Positions 6,068 through 13,345 of a DNA stretch of 13,356 nt are shown here, piece after piece. Position 1 is the first letter of the stretch. Every line of letters begins with the position of its first letter. The DNA is from Candidatus Omnitrophota bacterium. GTDB lineage: Bacteria; Omnitrophota; Gorgyraeia; Gygaellales; Profunditerraquicolaceae. The notes beneath the pieces are model-generated. The model ran no database searches and was not told the origin of the DNA. It was given only the letters and a program-made list of their open reading frames with translations. The stretch spans positions 1-13,356 of the forward strand of contig JAQUKF010000023.1 in the NCBI GenBank assembly GCA_028719265.1, in the 5' to 3' direction. Made by a program: the position numbers and the translations under genes.

Positions 6068-7327
6068 CTACTTTTGGTTCATGCTGTTCAGGAACTCTTC
6101 GTTATTCTTGGTCTTGCCCAGTTTCTCTATAAGCAACTCCATCGCCTCCACGTTATTCAATTCATTCAACACCTTTCTCAATATCCAGGTCTTCTGCAGA
6201 ACGTCCGCCTTGACCAGCAGTTCTTCGTGGCGGGTATTGGAACGCTTGATATCGATTGCCGGGTATATTCTGCGCTGAAAGAGGTTTCGGTCAAGCTGGG
6301 TCTCCATATTGCCAGTACCCTTGAATTCTTCAAAGATAACCTCGTCCATCCGGCTGCCGGTATCGACCAGGGCCGTGGCAATGATCGTCAGGCTTCCGCC
6401 TTCGTCTACCGCGCGGGCAGCCCCAAAGAACCTTTTGGGTTTTTGCAGGGCGTTGGAATCAATACCTCCGGAAAGTACCTTCCCGCTGTGCGGCACCACG
6501 GAGTTATAGGCGCGCGCCAGACGGGTAATACTGTCCAGGAGGATCACTACATCGCGTTTGTGCTCAACCAGGCGTTTTGCCTTCTCCAGCACGATCTCGG
6601 CAACCTGCACGTGGCGTTCAGGCGGTTCGTCAAAAGTCGATGAGATGACTTCGCCTTTAACATTACGCTGCATATCGGTCACCTCCTCCGGACGCTCATC
6701 GATCAGAAGGACGATCAGAACTACATCCGGGTTGTTGCTGGTAATGGCGTTGGCGATCTTCTGCAGGAGCACGGTCTTGCCGCTGTACGGCTGGGCGACA
6801 ATCAATCCGCGCTGGCCTTTCCCGATAGGAGTAAGCAGGCTCATGATACGCATGGATATCTCATCCGGCTTGGTCTCCAGGTCAAACGGCTGGCGTGGAT
6901 AAACCGGGGTAAGATTGTCAAAAAGCACCTTCTCTTTGACCTCTTCGGGGTTCTCGAAATTAACCGCCTCCACCTTAAGCAGGGCGAAATATTTTTCCCC
7001 CTCCTTGGGCGGGCGTATCTGTCCGCTCACCGTATCCCCCGTGCGCAACTCGAATTTCCTGATCTGCGACGGAGAGATATAAATATCATCCGGGCAGGGA
7101 AGATAATTATAGTTCGGGCTCCTTAAAAAGCCGAAGCCTTCCGAAAGTATTTCCAATACGCCTTCCCCGAACATCAGGCCTTCCTTCTCCGCCTGGGCCT
7201 GCAATATCTTAAAAATCAAATCCTGTTTTTTTAAGCCGCTGGTCCCGTTTGCGTTCAATTCCTTGGCCAGCTTGTTCAGCTCGCCTATCTTCATATCTTT
7301 AAGATTCTTAATATCCAACTTATCCAC
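6068..7327 (-). CDS. rho: Transcription termination factor Rho (altered P-loop)
   Basis: Rho is a hexameric RNA-dependent ATPase that ends transcription of untranslated RNA. The 419-aa length and the residue numbering match E. coli Rho. It has an N-terminal helical domain (about 6-45), a cold-shock-like RNA-binding domain (about 50-125, RNP motif GFGFLRS at 64-70), Walker A at 178-185, Walker B VVILLDSITRLARAYN at 260-275 (Asp265), Arg212, and the R-loop region EEFKGTGNME at 333-342. The P-loop reads AQPYSGKT instead of the usual APPKAGKT: Lys184 and Thr185 are kept, but Lys181 is Tyr (codon TAC at 6785-6787). The start is GTG with AAAGGAGGAA just upstream. An ATG at codon 12 is less likely. 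Confidence 0.97.
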   Translation of the reverse strand: MDKLDIKNLKDMKIGELNKLAKELNANGTSGLKKQDLIFKILQAQAEKEGLMFGEGVLEILSEGFGFLRSPNYNYLPCPDDIYISPSQIRKFELRTGDTVSGQIRPPKEGEKYFALLKVEAVNFENPEEVKEKVLFDNLTPVYPRQPFDLETKPDEISMRIMSLLTPIGKGQRGLIVAQPYSGKTVLLQKIANAITSNNPDVVLIVLLIDERPEEVTDMQRNVKGEVISSTFDEPPERHVQVAEIVLEKAKRLVEHKRDVVILLDSITRLARAYNSVVPHSGKVLSGGIDSNALQKPKRFFGAARAVDEGGSLTIIATALVDTGSRMDEVIFEEFKGTGNMETQLDRNLFQRRIYPAIDIKRSNTRHEELLVKADVLQKTWILRKVLNELNNVEAMELLIEKLGKTKNNEEFLNSMNQK

Positions 7328-7330
7328 AAC

Positions 7331-7340
7331 TTCCTCCTTT
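7331..7340 (-). promoter_or_regulatory. Near-perfect ribosome binding site of rho
   Basis: The transcript reads AAAGGAGGAA, with AGGAGG 5 bases before the GTG start at 7327. It is the strongest Shine-Dalgarno in the window and supports the GTG start in spite of the non-ATG codon. Confidence 0.75.
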
Positions 7341-7356
7341 TATCCTTCCTTCATAC

Positions 7357-7968
7357 TTACCCGCAAATTCCCAGCTTCCTCATTGTTTCGGAAACCTGTC
7401 TGCGGGTTTTGCTCATCGAACCGCTGTTATCTATGATAAAATCCGCCAGGCGCAGCTTCGCGCCTTGCGAAATCTGATATTTCATCCTGTCCAAAACCTC
7501 TCTCCTGCTTAAACCCAGTCTCTCCTTGCTGCGCAGGATCCTTTGTTCTTTACCGGCCTTCACCACCAGGAGTTCATCGACCATCTTCTTCAGTTTCGAT
7601 TCAAGTATCAGGGCGGCATCCAGGATTATCAGGCTTTTATCCGAATCCCTGATCATGCGCCTGATGTCGGCGATAACCGACTTATGCACAATCTTATTCA
7701 GCCTCTCCAGGGCTGTCCTGTTCACGAATACTATCCTCGCCAGTTTCGCCCTGTCTATGCGTTTAGCCCTTCCGAGAATACCCTCGCCGAAAAAGGCTAC
7801 TATCTTCTTATAAACAGGGCTTCCCGTCCTGAAAGACTCATGCGCCAGTTTATCAGCGTCGATCAACAGGGAATCCCCTGTTTCGAACATCCTGGCTACC
7901 GTGCTCTTCCCTGAGCCGATAGTGCCGGTAATACCCAGGATAAGCTTAACCTTCTTTCGCCTTTGCAT
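7357..7968 (-). CDS. coaE: Dephospho-CoA kinase
   Basis: CoaE phosphorylates the 3'-hydroxyl of the ribose of dephospho-CoA, the last step of coenzyme A synthesis. The 203-aa product is a P-loop kinase: ITGTIGSGKSTVA at 13-25 (Walker A), LLIDADKLAHE at 34-44 (DxD substrate/catalytic site), then the lid and CoA region with RLGLSRREVLDRMKYQ at about 149-164 and ADFIIDNSGS near 175-184, the usual C-terminal landmark. The ATG lies inside the end of glgA (23-bp overlap). It has no clear Shine-Dalgarno, and I found no in-frame ATG, GTG or TTG between it and the P-loop, so coupled initiation from glgA is likely. Rho follows after 29 bases. Confidence 0.94.
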   Translation of the reverse strand: MQRRKKVKLILGITGTIGSGKSTVARMFETGDSLLIDADKLAHESFRTGSPVYKKIVAFFGEGILGRAKRIDRAKLARIVFVNRTALERLNKIVHKSVIADIRRMIRDSDKSLIILDAALILESKLKKMVDELLVVKAGKEQRILRSKERLGLSRREVLDRMKYQISQGAKLRLADFIIDNSGSMSKTRRQVSETMRKLGICG

Positions 7969-9334
7969 ATAACTGGATGTATTTTTTGGCTGAGGCTTCC
8001 CACGAAAAATTGCACTTCATGGCGGCTTTTACCAGACGCGCCCATTTCTCTTTTTCTCTGAATACCCCCGCCGCTTTCTTGAGAAGCTTGATCAACCCGT
8101 CTTTGCTGTAGGCATTCAGGACAAATCCGTTATTCTTGTTTATCGTATCCGCCAGCCCTCCGGTCTTAAAAACCAGCGGGACCGTCCCGTAATGCAGGCT
8201 GATCAACTGGCCCAGGCCGCATGGCTCATATTTTGAAAGCATAAGGAACATATCGCTACCGGCATAGATCTTGTGCGCCAGAGGATCGTCGAATCTCAGG
8301 TTCAGGGAAATCTTGCCCGGATACTTCTTCTGCGCGGACGCCAAAGAATGATGATATTTCTGCTCCCCCATCCCCAGGATGACCAGCTGCACGTCCATCT
8401 TGCACATCTCATCTATGCTCTGGGTGATAATATCCATACCCTTTGCCTCTACCAGGCGCGAAACGATCCCCAAAACTACCGTCTCCTTATTCACCGTAAG
8501 CCCGCATACCGACTGGAGGTCTTCCTTGTTCAACCCTTTATCCTCTATGCTGTTAAAGGTATAATTCTGCATAATGAACTCGTCGGTATTAGGATCCCAT
8601 ACATAATAATCCAGGCCGTTGACTATACCGCTTAAGGCGTCTTTACGCTGCCTCAGGAGTCCGTCCAGTCCGAAACCCAGCTCCTGTCCCTGGATCTCTT
8701 TGGCATAAGTAGGGCTGACCGTATTTATAAGATCGGAAAAAATTATCCCGCCTTTTAAAAGATTGATCTTGCCGTAGAATTCCAGGCCCGATACGCTAAA
8801 AAGCTTTTCATCCAGCCCCAGCTTGCCGAATTCATCCCCTGCAAACAACCCCTGGTAACCAAGATTATGGATAGTTAAGACACTTTTTATCTTCCGGTAA
8901 AAGGGATCCTTAATATATAGATTCTTCAAATATACGGCAACCAGGCTTGCCTGCCAATCATGCAAATGGAGAATGTCCGCGGAAAAATCTATTTCTTTCA
9001 GGAGCTCCAGCGCCCGGCGGCAGAAAAAAGAGAACCTCTCCAAATTATCCTTGTAATCCCCGTTTCTATCCACGTAAAGCCCGTCACGGTCAAAAAAACG
9101 GTCATTCTCTATAAAAAAGATCTTCACGTTATTGCCCATGATCGCGCAGGTTACGTCTTTGGAGATCCGGCTCATCCTGGATTTAGCTTCTTTTACGCAT
9201 TTATACCCGGGCATGATCACGATCACCTCCTGCCCGCAATCCTCCAGGACCAAAGGCAAAGCACCCACTACGTCGGCAAGCCCGCCGGTCTTGGCAAACG
9301 GCACCACCTCGGAAGCTATCATCGCTATTCTCAT
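7946..9334 (-). CDS. glgA: Glycogen/starch synthase (GT5 family)
   Basis: GlgA extends alpha-1,4-glucan chains from a nucleotide-glucose donor, usually ADP-glucose in bacteria, in cytoplasmic glycogen synthesis. The 462-aa product is close to the usual 470-480 and has both Rossmann halves. The N-terminal half has MIASEVVPFAKTGGLADVVG at 5-24 (donor-binding KTGGLAD), LHLHDWQAS at 122-130, TIHNLGYQGLF at 154-164, NTVSPTYAKEI at 204-214 and GIVNGLDYYVWDP at 236-248. The C-terminal half has SRLVEAKG at 292-299, SKYEPCGLGQLISL at 367-380 (catalytic Glu370) and KTGGLADTI at 390-398. The usual EPCGLTQ is EPCGLGQ here. The ATG overlaps the polA stop as ATGA. No other glycogen gene (glgB, glgC, glgP) is in the window. 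Confidence 0.95.
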   Translation of the reverse strand: MRIAMIASEVVPFAKTGGLADVVGALPLVLEDCGQEVIVIMPGYKCVKEAKSRMSRISKDVTCAIMGNNVKIFFIENDRFFDRDGLYVDRNGDYKDNLERFSFFCRRALELLKEIDFSADILHLHDWQASLVAVYLKNLYIKDPFYRKIKSVLTIHNLGYQGLFAGDEFGKLGLDEKLFSVSGLEFYGKINLLKGGIIFSDLINTVSPTYAKEIQGQELGFGLDGLLRQRKDALSGIVNGLDYYVWDPNTDEFIMQNYTFNSIEDKGLNKEDLQSVCGLTVNKETVVLGIVSRLVEAKGMDIITQSIDEMCKMDVQLVILGMGEQKYHHSLASAQKKYPGKISLNLRFDDPLAHKIYAGSDMFLMLSKYEPCGLGQLISLHYGTVPLVFKTGGLADTINKNNGFVLNAYSKDGLIKLLKKAAGVFREKEKWARLVKAAMKCNFSWEASAKKYIQLYAKAKEG

Positions 9335-11892
9335 TGCAGAATCTCCTTACCGTGCGTCCAGGCAACCATATCCAGCCAGTTGTTTCCTTTTTTCATATCT
9401 ATCCTTACCGGAACATCGAGCTTCCTTGCCTGCTCCATCCCTTCTCTTGCTATTGCGGCCAGAACATCCAGTTCTGCGACAGGCAGGTCAAAAACCAGTT
9501 CGTCGTGGATCTGCATGATCATTTTGCCTTTCAACCCCTTGGACCTGATCTGCCCGGCGATGCTGATCATCGCCAGCTTGATCAAATCACTGGCAGTACC
9601 CTGAATGGGAGTATTCACCGCCTGCCTTTCGGCAAACTGCCGTATCCCCATATTCCTGCTGCTTATTTCAGGGATATACCTCCTCCTGCCCAGGAGCGTC
9701 GTGACAAAACCTTCCTTTCTGGCTTTATCTATCTGGACATCGATAAATTCCCTCACTTTCGGGTAGCGCAGGAAATAGGCGTCGATAAAATCCTGGGCCT
9801 GGTTTACGGATATTCCCAAATCCTTGCTCAGGCCGTAAGCGCTCTGCCCATAGATGATCCCGAAATTCACCCTCTTGGCCGTCTCCCGCATGTCATCGGT
9901 CACCTCCTGTTCGCCGATATCATAGATCAGCGAAGCGGTCAGGCGGTGCACATCCTGGTCATTATGGAAGGCCGATACCAGCGTCTTATCGCCGCAAAGG
10001 TGCGCCAATACCCTCAACTCTATCTGCGAATAATCGCATGACAGGAGGCAATTACCCTTACCCGAAGCAACGATTGCCTGGCGTATCCTGCCGCCGATAT
10101 CTGTCCTGACCGGGATGTTCTGCAGGTTGGGGTTGCTTGAACTGAGCCTGCCTGTCTCTGTCCCTGTCTGGTTAAAAGATGTGTGGACCCTGCCGGTTTT
10201 AGGGTTTACCAGCTTGGGCAAGGCATCGATATAAGTATTCTTAAGCTTTGTCAACTGCCGGTATTCCAGCAATAATGCCGGGAGCGCATGCTTCTGTTTC
10301 AGGCGCCTGAGCACCTCTTCGTCGGTCGAAGGGCCGGTTTTTGTCTTCTTGATCACCGGCAGGCCGAGTTTCTCAAAAAGCACCTGGCCAAGCTGCTTGG
10401 GGGAATTAATGTTGAACTGCGTGCCGCTTGATTCATATATATCCCCGATCAGCTTTATCAGCTTCTTTTCGATATCGCGCGACAGCTTCTTTAGCAATTC
10501 CAGGTCAAGCCGTATCCCTTCCTGCTCCATTTCCGCCAGGATCCCAACCAGGGGCATCTCAAGACAGGAGAATAGCTCCGACAGGCCCTTTTCTTCCAGG
10601 GCTTTTTTGAGCACTGGTTTTAACTTAAGCACCAGGTTTAAACCTTCCTGCCCTTCCAGTCTTTCGTTGCGTACAAATTCCCCAAGGTTCTCCAGCGCCA
10701 AGTCGGCAAGCGCATAGCTGGAACGCGAAGGGTTCAGTAAATAAGCGGCGATCATCACGTCAAAATCCAGTCCGTTCAGCACCAGGCCCTGGTTAAAAAA
10801 TGAAACTTTCATCCTCTTAAGGTCAAACCCGGTTTTCTTAACTTGCCCGTCGCTTATCAGGGAATCAAGGTCTGCGCCTGAATCTTTGGCCCTGAATATC
10901 CTGTTTTTCACGGAAAAAAACAGCTCATCCTTGTTATTACCGTAAAGGGCGATCTCCCGGCAGCCTTGCAAAATTGATCCCATCTCTTCCGCGGAGGCAT
11001 TATCCAGATTGACTTTACCGGCATCCTCATCGGCAACAGGAAGCTCTTTAAGCAGGCTCTTGAATTCCAGCCTCTTGAAAATGGCGTATAATTGCTTGTA
11101 ATCGGGGTGGCTAAGCCTTATCTTCTTAAGGTCCAGGTCTACATCCACCTTCTCATTCAATAATACCAGTTCCTTATTCAACTTTATCCGCTCGACGTTC
11201 TCCATGATCGCGCTCTTTATCTTTTCGGGTATTATCCGGGCTGCTTCCTTAAGCATCTTGTCCAAAGAGCCGAATTCGGAAATAAGCCTTTGCGCGGTCT
11301 TCTCCCCTACTCCCGGAACACCCGGGATATTATCCGCATCGTCCCCCATCAACGCGATAACATCCGCCGTCAGTTTCGGGCTGACCCCAAAGAACTCTTT
11401 TACCTTCTCTTCGTCATAAAGCACCCCTTTATCCTTATAGGGGTTGAATACCGAAATGTGGCCGCCAACCAGCTGCAGGATATCTTTATCGCTGCTTACG
11501 ATCGTAACATGCAGTTTCTTGGCCGCCCCTTTCCTGGCAAGCTCGGCGATAATGTCATCCGCCTCAAAACCTTTTTTTTCAAAGATAGGAATGCCGTAAG
11601 CGGCGATAACCTCCTTGATTATGGGAATCTGGCTGCTTAATCCGTCGGGCATCTCCGGCCTGTGCATTTTATATTGCGCGAACCTCTGCAGCCGGAAGGT
11701 ATCCCGGGAGACATCAAAACAACAGGCCAGGTAATCCGGCCGGCACTCTTTCAATATCCTGTTGAGGATATTCAAAAATCCGTAAACCGCATTTGTGGGC
11801 TGGCCGGATGCGGTAGCCAGGCCGTTTAAGGCATAATAAGCCCGGTAACAGAATGCGGTCGCATCAATCAAAAACAGGCTCTTATCGGTCAT
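9331..11892 (-). CDS. polA: DNA polymerase I (5' nuclease active, 3'-5' exonuclease domain degenerate)
   Basis: Pol I fills gaps and removes RNA primers in replication and repair. Residue numbers here count from the GTG at 11895. Residues 1-290 are the 5' nuclease, with FDVSRDTFR at 60-68, FEADDIIAELA at 110-120, SSDKDILQL at 134-142 and the helix-hairpin-helix GDDADNIPGVPGVGEKTAQR at 184-203. Residues about 300-440 align with the 3'-5' exonuclease, but the metal ligands of the DxE and Nx3D motifs are missing. The polymerase domain is complete: motif A CDYSQIELRVLAH at 620-632 (Asp621), motif B RETAKRVNFGIIYG at 670-683 (Phe678, Tyr682) and motif C QIHDELVFD at 795-803 (Asp798, Glu799). I prefer the ATG at 11892; a GTG sits one codon upstream. 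No clear Shine-Dalgarno is seen. Confidence 0.96.
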   Translation of the reverse strand: MTDKSLFLIDATAFCYRAYYALNGLATASGQPTNAVYGFLNILNRILKECRPDYLACCFDVSRDTFRLQRFAQYKMHRPEMPDGLSSQIPIIKEVIAAYGIPIFEKKGFEADDIIAELARKGAAKKLHVTIVSSDKDILQLVGGHISVFNPYKDKGVLYDEEKVKEFFGVSPKLTADVIALMGDDADNIPGVPGVGEKTAQRLISEFGSLDKMLKEAARIIPEKIKSAIMENVERIKLNKELVLLNEKVDVDLDLKKIRLSHPDYKQLYAIFKRLEFKSLLKELPVADEDAGKVNLDNASAEEMGSILQGCREIALYGNNKDELFFSVKNRIFRAKDSGADLDSLISDGQVKKTGFDLKRMKVSFFNQGLVLNGLDFDVMIAAYLLNPSRSSYALADLALENLGEFVRNERLEGQEGLNLVLKLKPVLKKALEEKGLSELFSCLEMPLVGILAEMEQEGIRLDLELLKKLSRDIEKKLIKLIGDIYESSGTQFNINSPKQLGQVLFEKLGLPVIKKTKTGPSTDEEVLRRLKQKHALPALLLEYRQLTKLKNTYIDALPKLVNPKTGRVHTSFNQTGTETGRLSSSNPNLQNIPVRTDIGGRIRQAIVASGKGNCLLSCDYSQIELRVLAHLCGDKTLVSAFHNDQDVHRLTASLIYDIGEQEVTDDMRETAKRVNFGIIYGQSAYGLSKDLGISVNQAQDFIDAYFLRYPKVREFIDVQIDKARKEGFVTTLLGRRRYIPEISSRNMGIRQFAERQAVNTPIQGTASDLIKLAMISIAGQIRSKGLKGKMIMQIHDELVFDLPVAELDVLAAIAREGMEQARKLDVPVRIDMKKGNNWLDMVAWTHGKEILQ

Positions 11893-11938
11893 CACTGAAA
11901 TATTGGTCCATTCTCAGTTCCCGGGGACGGAATACTCC

Positions 11939-11985
11939 GGCGGTTAAAATCAACCAGGTAAAAAATAATACGATCTTCAACCGCC
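11939..11985 (-). repeat. Inverted repeat in the polA upstream region
   Basis: GGCGGTT at 11939-11945 and AACCGCC at 11979-11985 are perfect 7-bp complementary arms with a 33-base AT-rich interior. They could be a split operator or a loose stem. The interior holds a T-run on the transcript strand, but it lies inside the loop, so this is not a standard terminator. Confidence 0.35.
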
Positions 11986-11987
11986 AA

Positions 11988-12016
11988 AGTATAAAAGGAA
12001 TTCAATATTAGGGAAA
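11988..12016 (-). promoter_or_regulatory. Weak candidate promoter for the polA operon
   Basis: On the minus strand TATACT (11988-11993) matches five of six bases of a -10 box. With 17-base spacing the -35 position is TTTCCC (12011-12016), which matches only three of six. It is the best promoter-like pair I see in the 143-base spacer between the TPR gene and polA, which otherwise holds only the inverted repeat. Readthrough from the TPR gene is an alternative source of polA transcription. Confidence 0.25.
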
Positions 12017-12035
12017 GAGTTTTTGCAGTACGCTT

Positions 12036-13304
12036 CTAACGTGACAGAGCTCTTAATTCTGCCTTTTCAATAAATGCCTCGATTTCCGGGTTATCCTGGT
12101 CTAAATACTGGGCATCCAAAGCTTCTTTGATCGCCGTTGCCAAATCCCCTTTGTTAAAACTCTGTTTGGCCTTATTGAAGTGGTCTTGGGCAAGGACTTT
12201 ATCATTCCTGTTCACCGCGGCTTTATATCTTGCCACATCCTTGATCAATCCCAGTACCTCCGCTTCACGCGCGTCGGCGATAGGGCTGCTGGAGAGAACC
12301 GTGCGGATGTCCTTAACCCGGTTGGCCGCTTTCTGCTTCCATGGGTTTTCCGGAGAGCCTAACTCCGCACGTCTGGCCCAATAAAATTCCGCCTTTTCCA
12401 GGTCGCGCTTCTTTTCGTAAAAAAGGGCGATATTCACATAGGCGCTTAACAAGGTAGGGTCGAACTTTATTGCTTTCAAATAACACTCTTCCGCGCGCTC
12501 AGGCTCATTGGCCGCCTCATAAATAACCCCCAAATCGTTATAAGCGGCGGCGCTGCCCGGGTCTAAATCTACCTTCTGGAAAAATTCCTTGATCTCCTGG
12601 CCTGCAGGATCCAGGTCCTGCGCTTCATATGCCTCTTTGATCGCCGCGGTCAATTTTTTCTTATTGTAATAATTAGCGGCTTTACGCAAATGATTCCTGG
12701 CCTGCGCTTTGTCGGCTTTGGTAAATGCGGACTTATATACCGAAACGTCTTTGATCAACCCCAGGATTTCCGCTTCACGCGCGTCAGCCATCGGCCTGCT
12801 GGATAAAACCGCGCGTATATCCTTGAACCGGTTGGCCGCCCTTTGGGTCCACGGATCGTCTATTGCCCCCAACTCCGCCCGCTTGGCCCAATAGAACGCA
12901 GCCCTCTCCAAATCCCGTTTATCCTCATAGAGAAGAGCCACATTACTGTAAGAAGCCAAATAGGACGGATCCACCTTGATTGCCTTAAAATAGCTTTCCT
13001 TGGCTCTTTCAGGCAGACCGGCCGCTTCATAAATTACTCCCAGGTCATTATAGGCAGCCGAGTAATTTGGGTCCAGCACGATCGCCTTTTGATACAAAGA
13101 CATTGCTTCCGGTATATTGCCTACGCGCTGATTTTCCAGGCCTTCTTCGCGGTATTTCCTGGCCTGCTCCGATAATTCTTCGGAGATCTTTACAGCCGAA
13201 TCTTCAATAGAAGATCCCTGTGCAAAAAGCAAATCAGGAAAGCAAAAAACGCAAAATGTAATTATTGTAATGAATATGAATTTGGGTAAGGAATGGATAT
13301 TCAT
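12036..13304 (-). CDS. Exported TPR-repeat protein with internal tandem duplication
   Basis: I do not recognise a named family. The 422-aa product starts MNIHSLPK and has a hydrophobic segment at 9-22 ending in LLFA-Q at 25-29, a plausible signal peptidase I site after Ala28. No lipobox is visible, so it should be periplasmic or secreted. The rest is helical TPR sequence: a first TPR at about 50-83, then a 170-residue unit that occurs twice in exact register (77-246 and 247-416). Each unit has AYNDLGVIYEAA (TPR), KRDLE-x-A-x-FYWA-x-RAELG, an AANR-x-KDIR helix, a PxADAREAE-x-LGLIKDV segment and a closing TPR-like AIKEA...AQ-x-LD. TPR proteins scaffold protein contacts; a role in envelope assembly is only a guess. 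It appears to be its own transcription unit, with a promoter 12 bases before the ATG, no Shine-Dalgarno and no clear terminator. Confidence 0.88.
   Translation of the reverse strand: MNIHSLPKFIFITIITFCVFCFPDLLFAQGSSIEDSAVKISEELSEQARKYREEGLENQRVGNIPEAMSLYQKAIVLDPNYSAAYNDLGVIYEAAGLPERAKESYFKAIKVDPSYLASYSNVALLYEDKRDLERAAFYWAKRAELGAIDDPWTQRAANRFKDIRAVLSSRPMADAREAEILGLIKDVSVYKSAFTKADKAQARNHLRKAANYYNKKKLTAAIKEAYEAQDLDPAGQEIKEFFQKVDLDPGSAAAYNDLGVIYEAANEPERAEECYLKAIKFDPTLLSAYVNIALFYEKKRDLEKAEFYWARRAELGSPENPWKQKAANRVKDIRTVLSSSPIADAREAEVLGLIKDVARYKAAVNRNDKVLAQDHFNKAKQSFNKGDLATAIKEALDAQYLDQDNPEIEAFIEKAELRALSR
12057..12566 (-). repeat. Tandem coding repeat, second copy (aa 247-416 of the TPR protein)
   Basis: This 510-bp unit aligns without any gap to the adjacent 12567-13076. 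A hand count gives about 105 identical residues of 170. At the DNA level, conserved stretches such as CGCTTCACGCGCGTC (+ strand, 12261-12275) recur exactly 510 bases away at 12771-12785. Confidence 0.9.
12567..13076 (-). repeat. Tandem coding repeat, first copy (aa 77-246 of the TPR protein)
   Basis: First copy of the 510-bp unit, directly upstream in the reading direction. The most conserved parts are the AYNDLGVIYEAA helix, the FYWA-x-RAELG segment and the PxADAREAE-x-LGLIKDV segment. The least conserved are the last 50 residues. Confidence 0.9.
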
Positions 13305-13316
13305 TTTATTGCACTA

Positions 13317-13345
13317 ATTATATACATTTAATACACTTGCGTCAA
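13317..13345 (-). promoter_or_regulatory. Near-consensus sigma70 promoter of the TPR gene
   Basis: On the minus strand TTGACG (13340-13345) and TATAAT (13317-13322) are separated by exactly 17 bases: five of six and six of six matches to the consensus. Only 12 bases lie between the -10 box and the ATG at 13304, so a start site about 7 bases past the -10 (near 13310) would give a 5' UTR of about 6 bases with no Shine-Dalgarno. Confidence 0.75.

Noticed and set aside
11882..11911. A nine-codon ORF (ATG at 11911) overlapping the polA start, a possible regulatory upstream ORF.
   Set aside because: No Shine-Dalgarno precedes it and such short ORFs arise by chance; nothing else supports it.
13251..13304. 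Lipoprotein signal because of Cys18 and Cys21 in the N-terminus of the TPR protein.
   Set aside because: Residues before each Cys do not fit a lipobox (aromatic at -1); a signal peptidase I site after Ala28 fits better.
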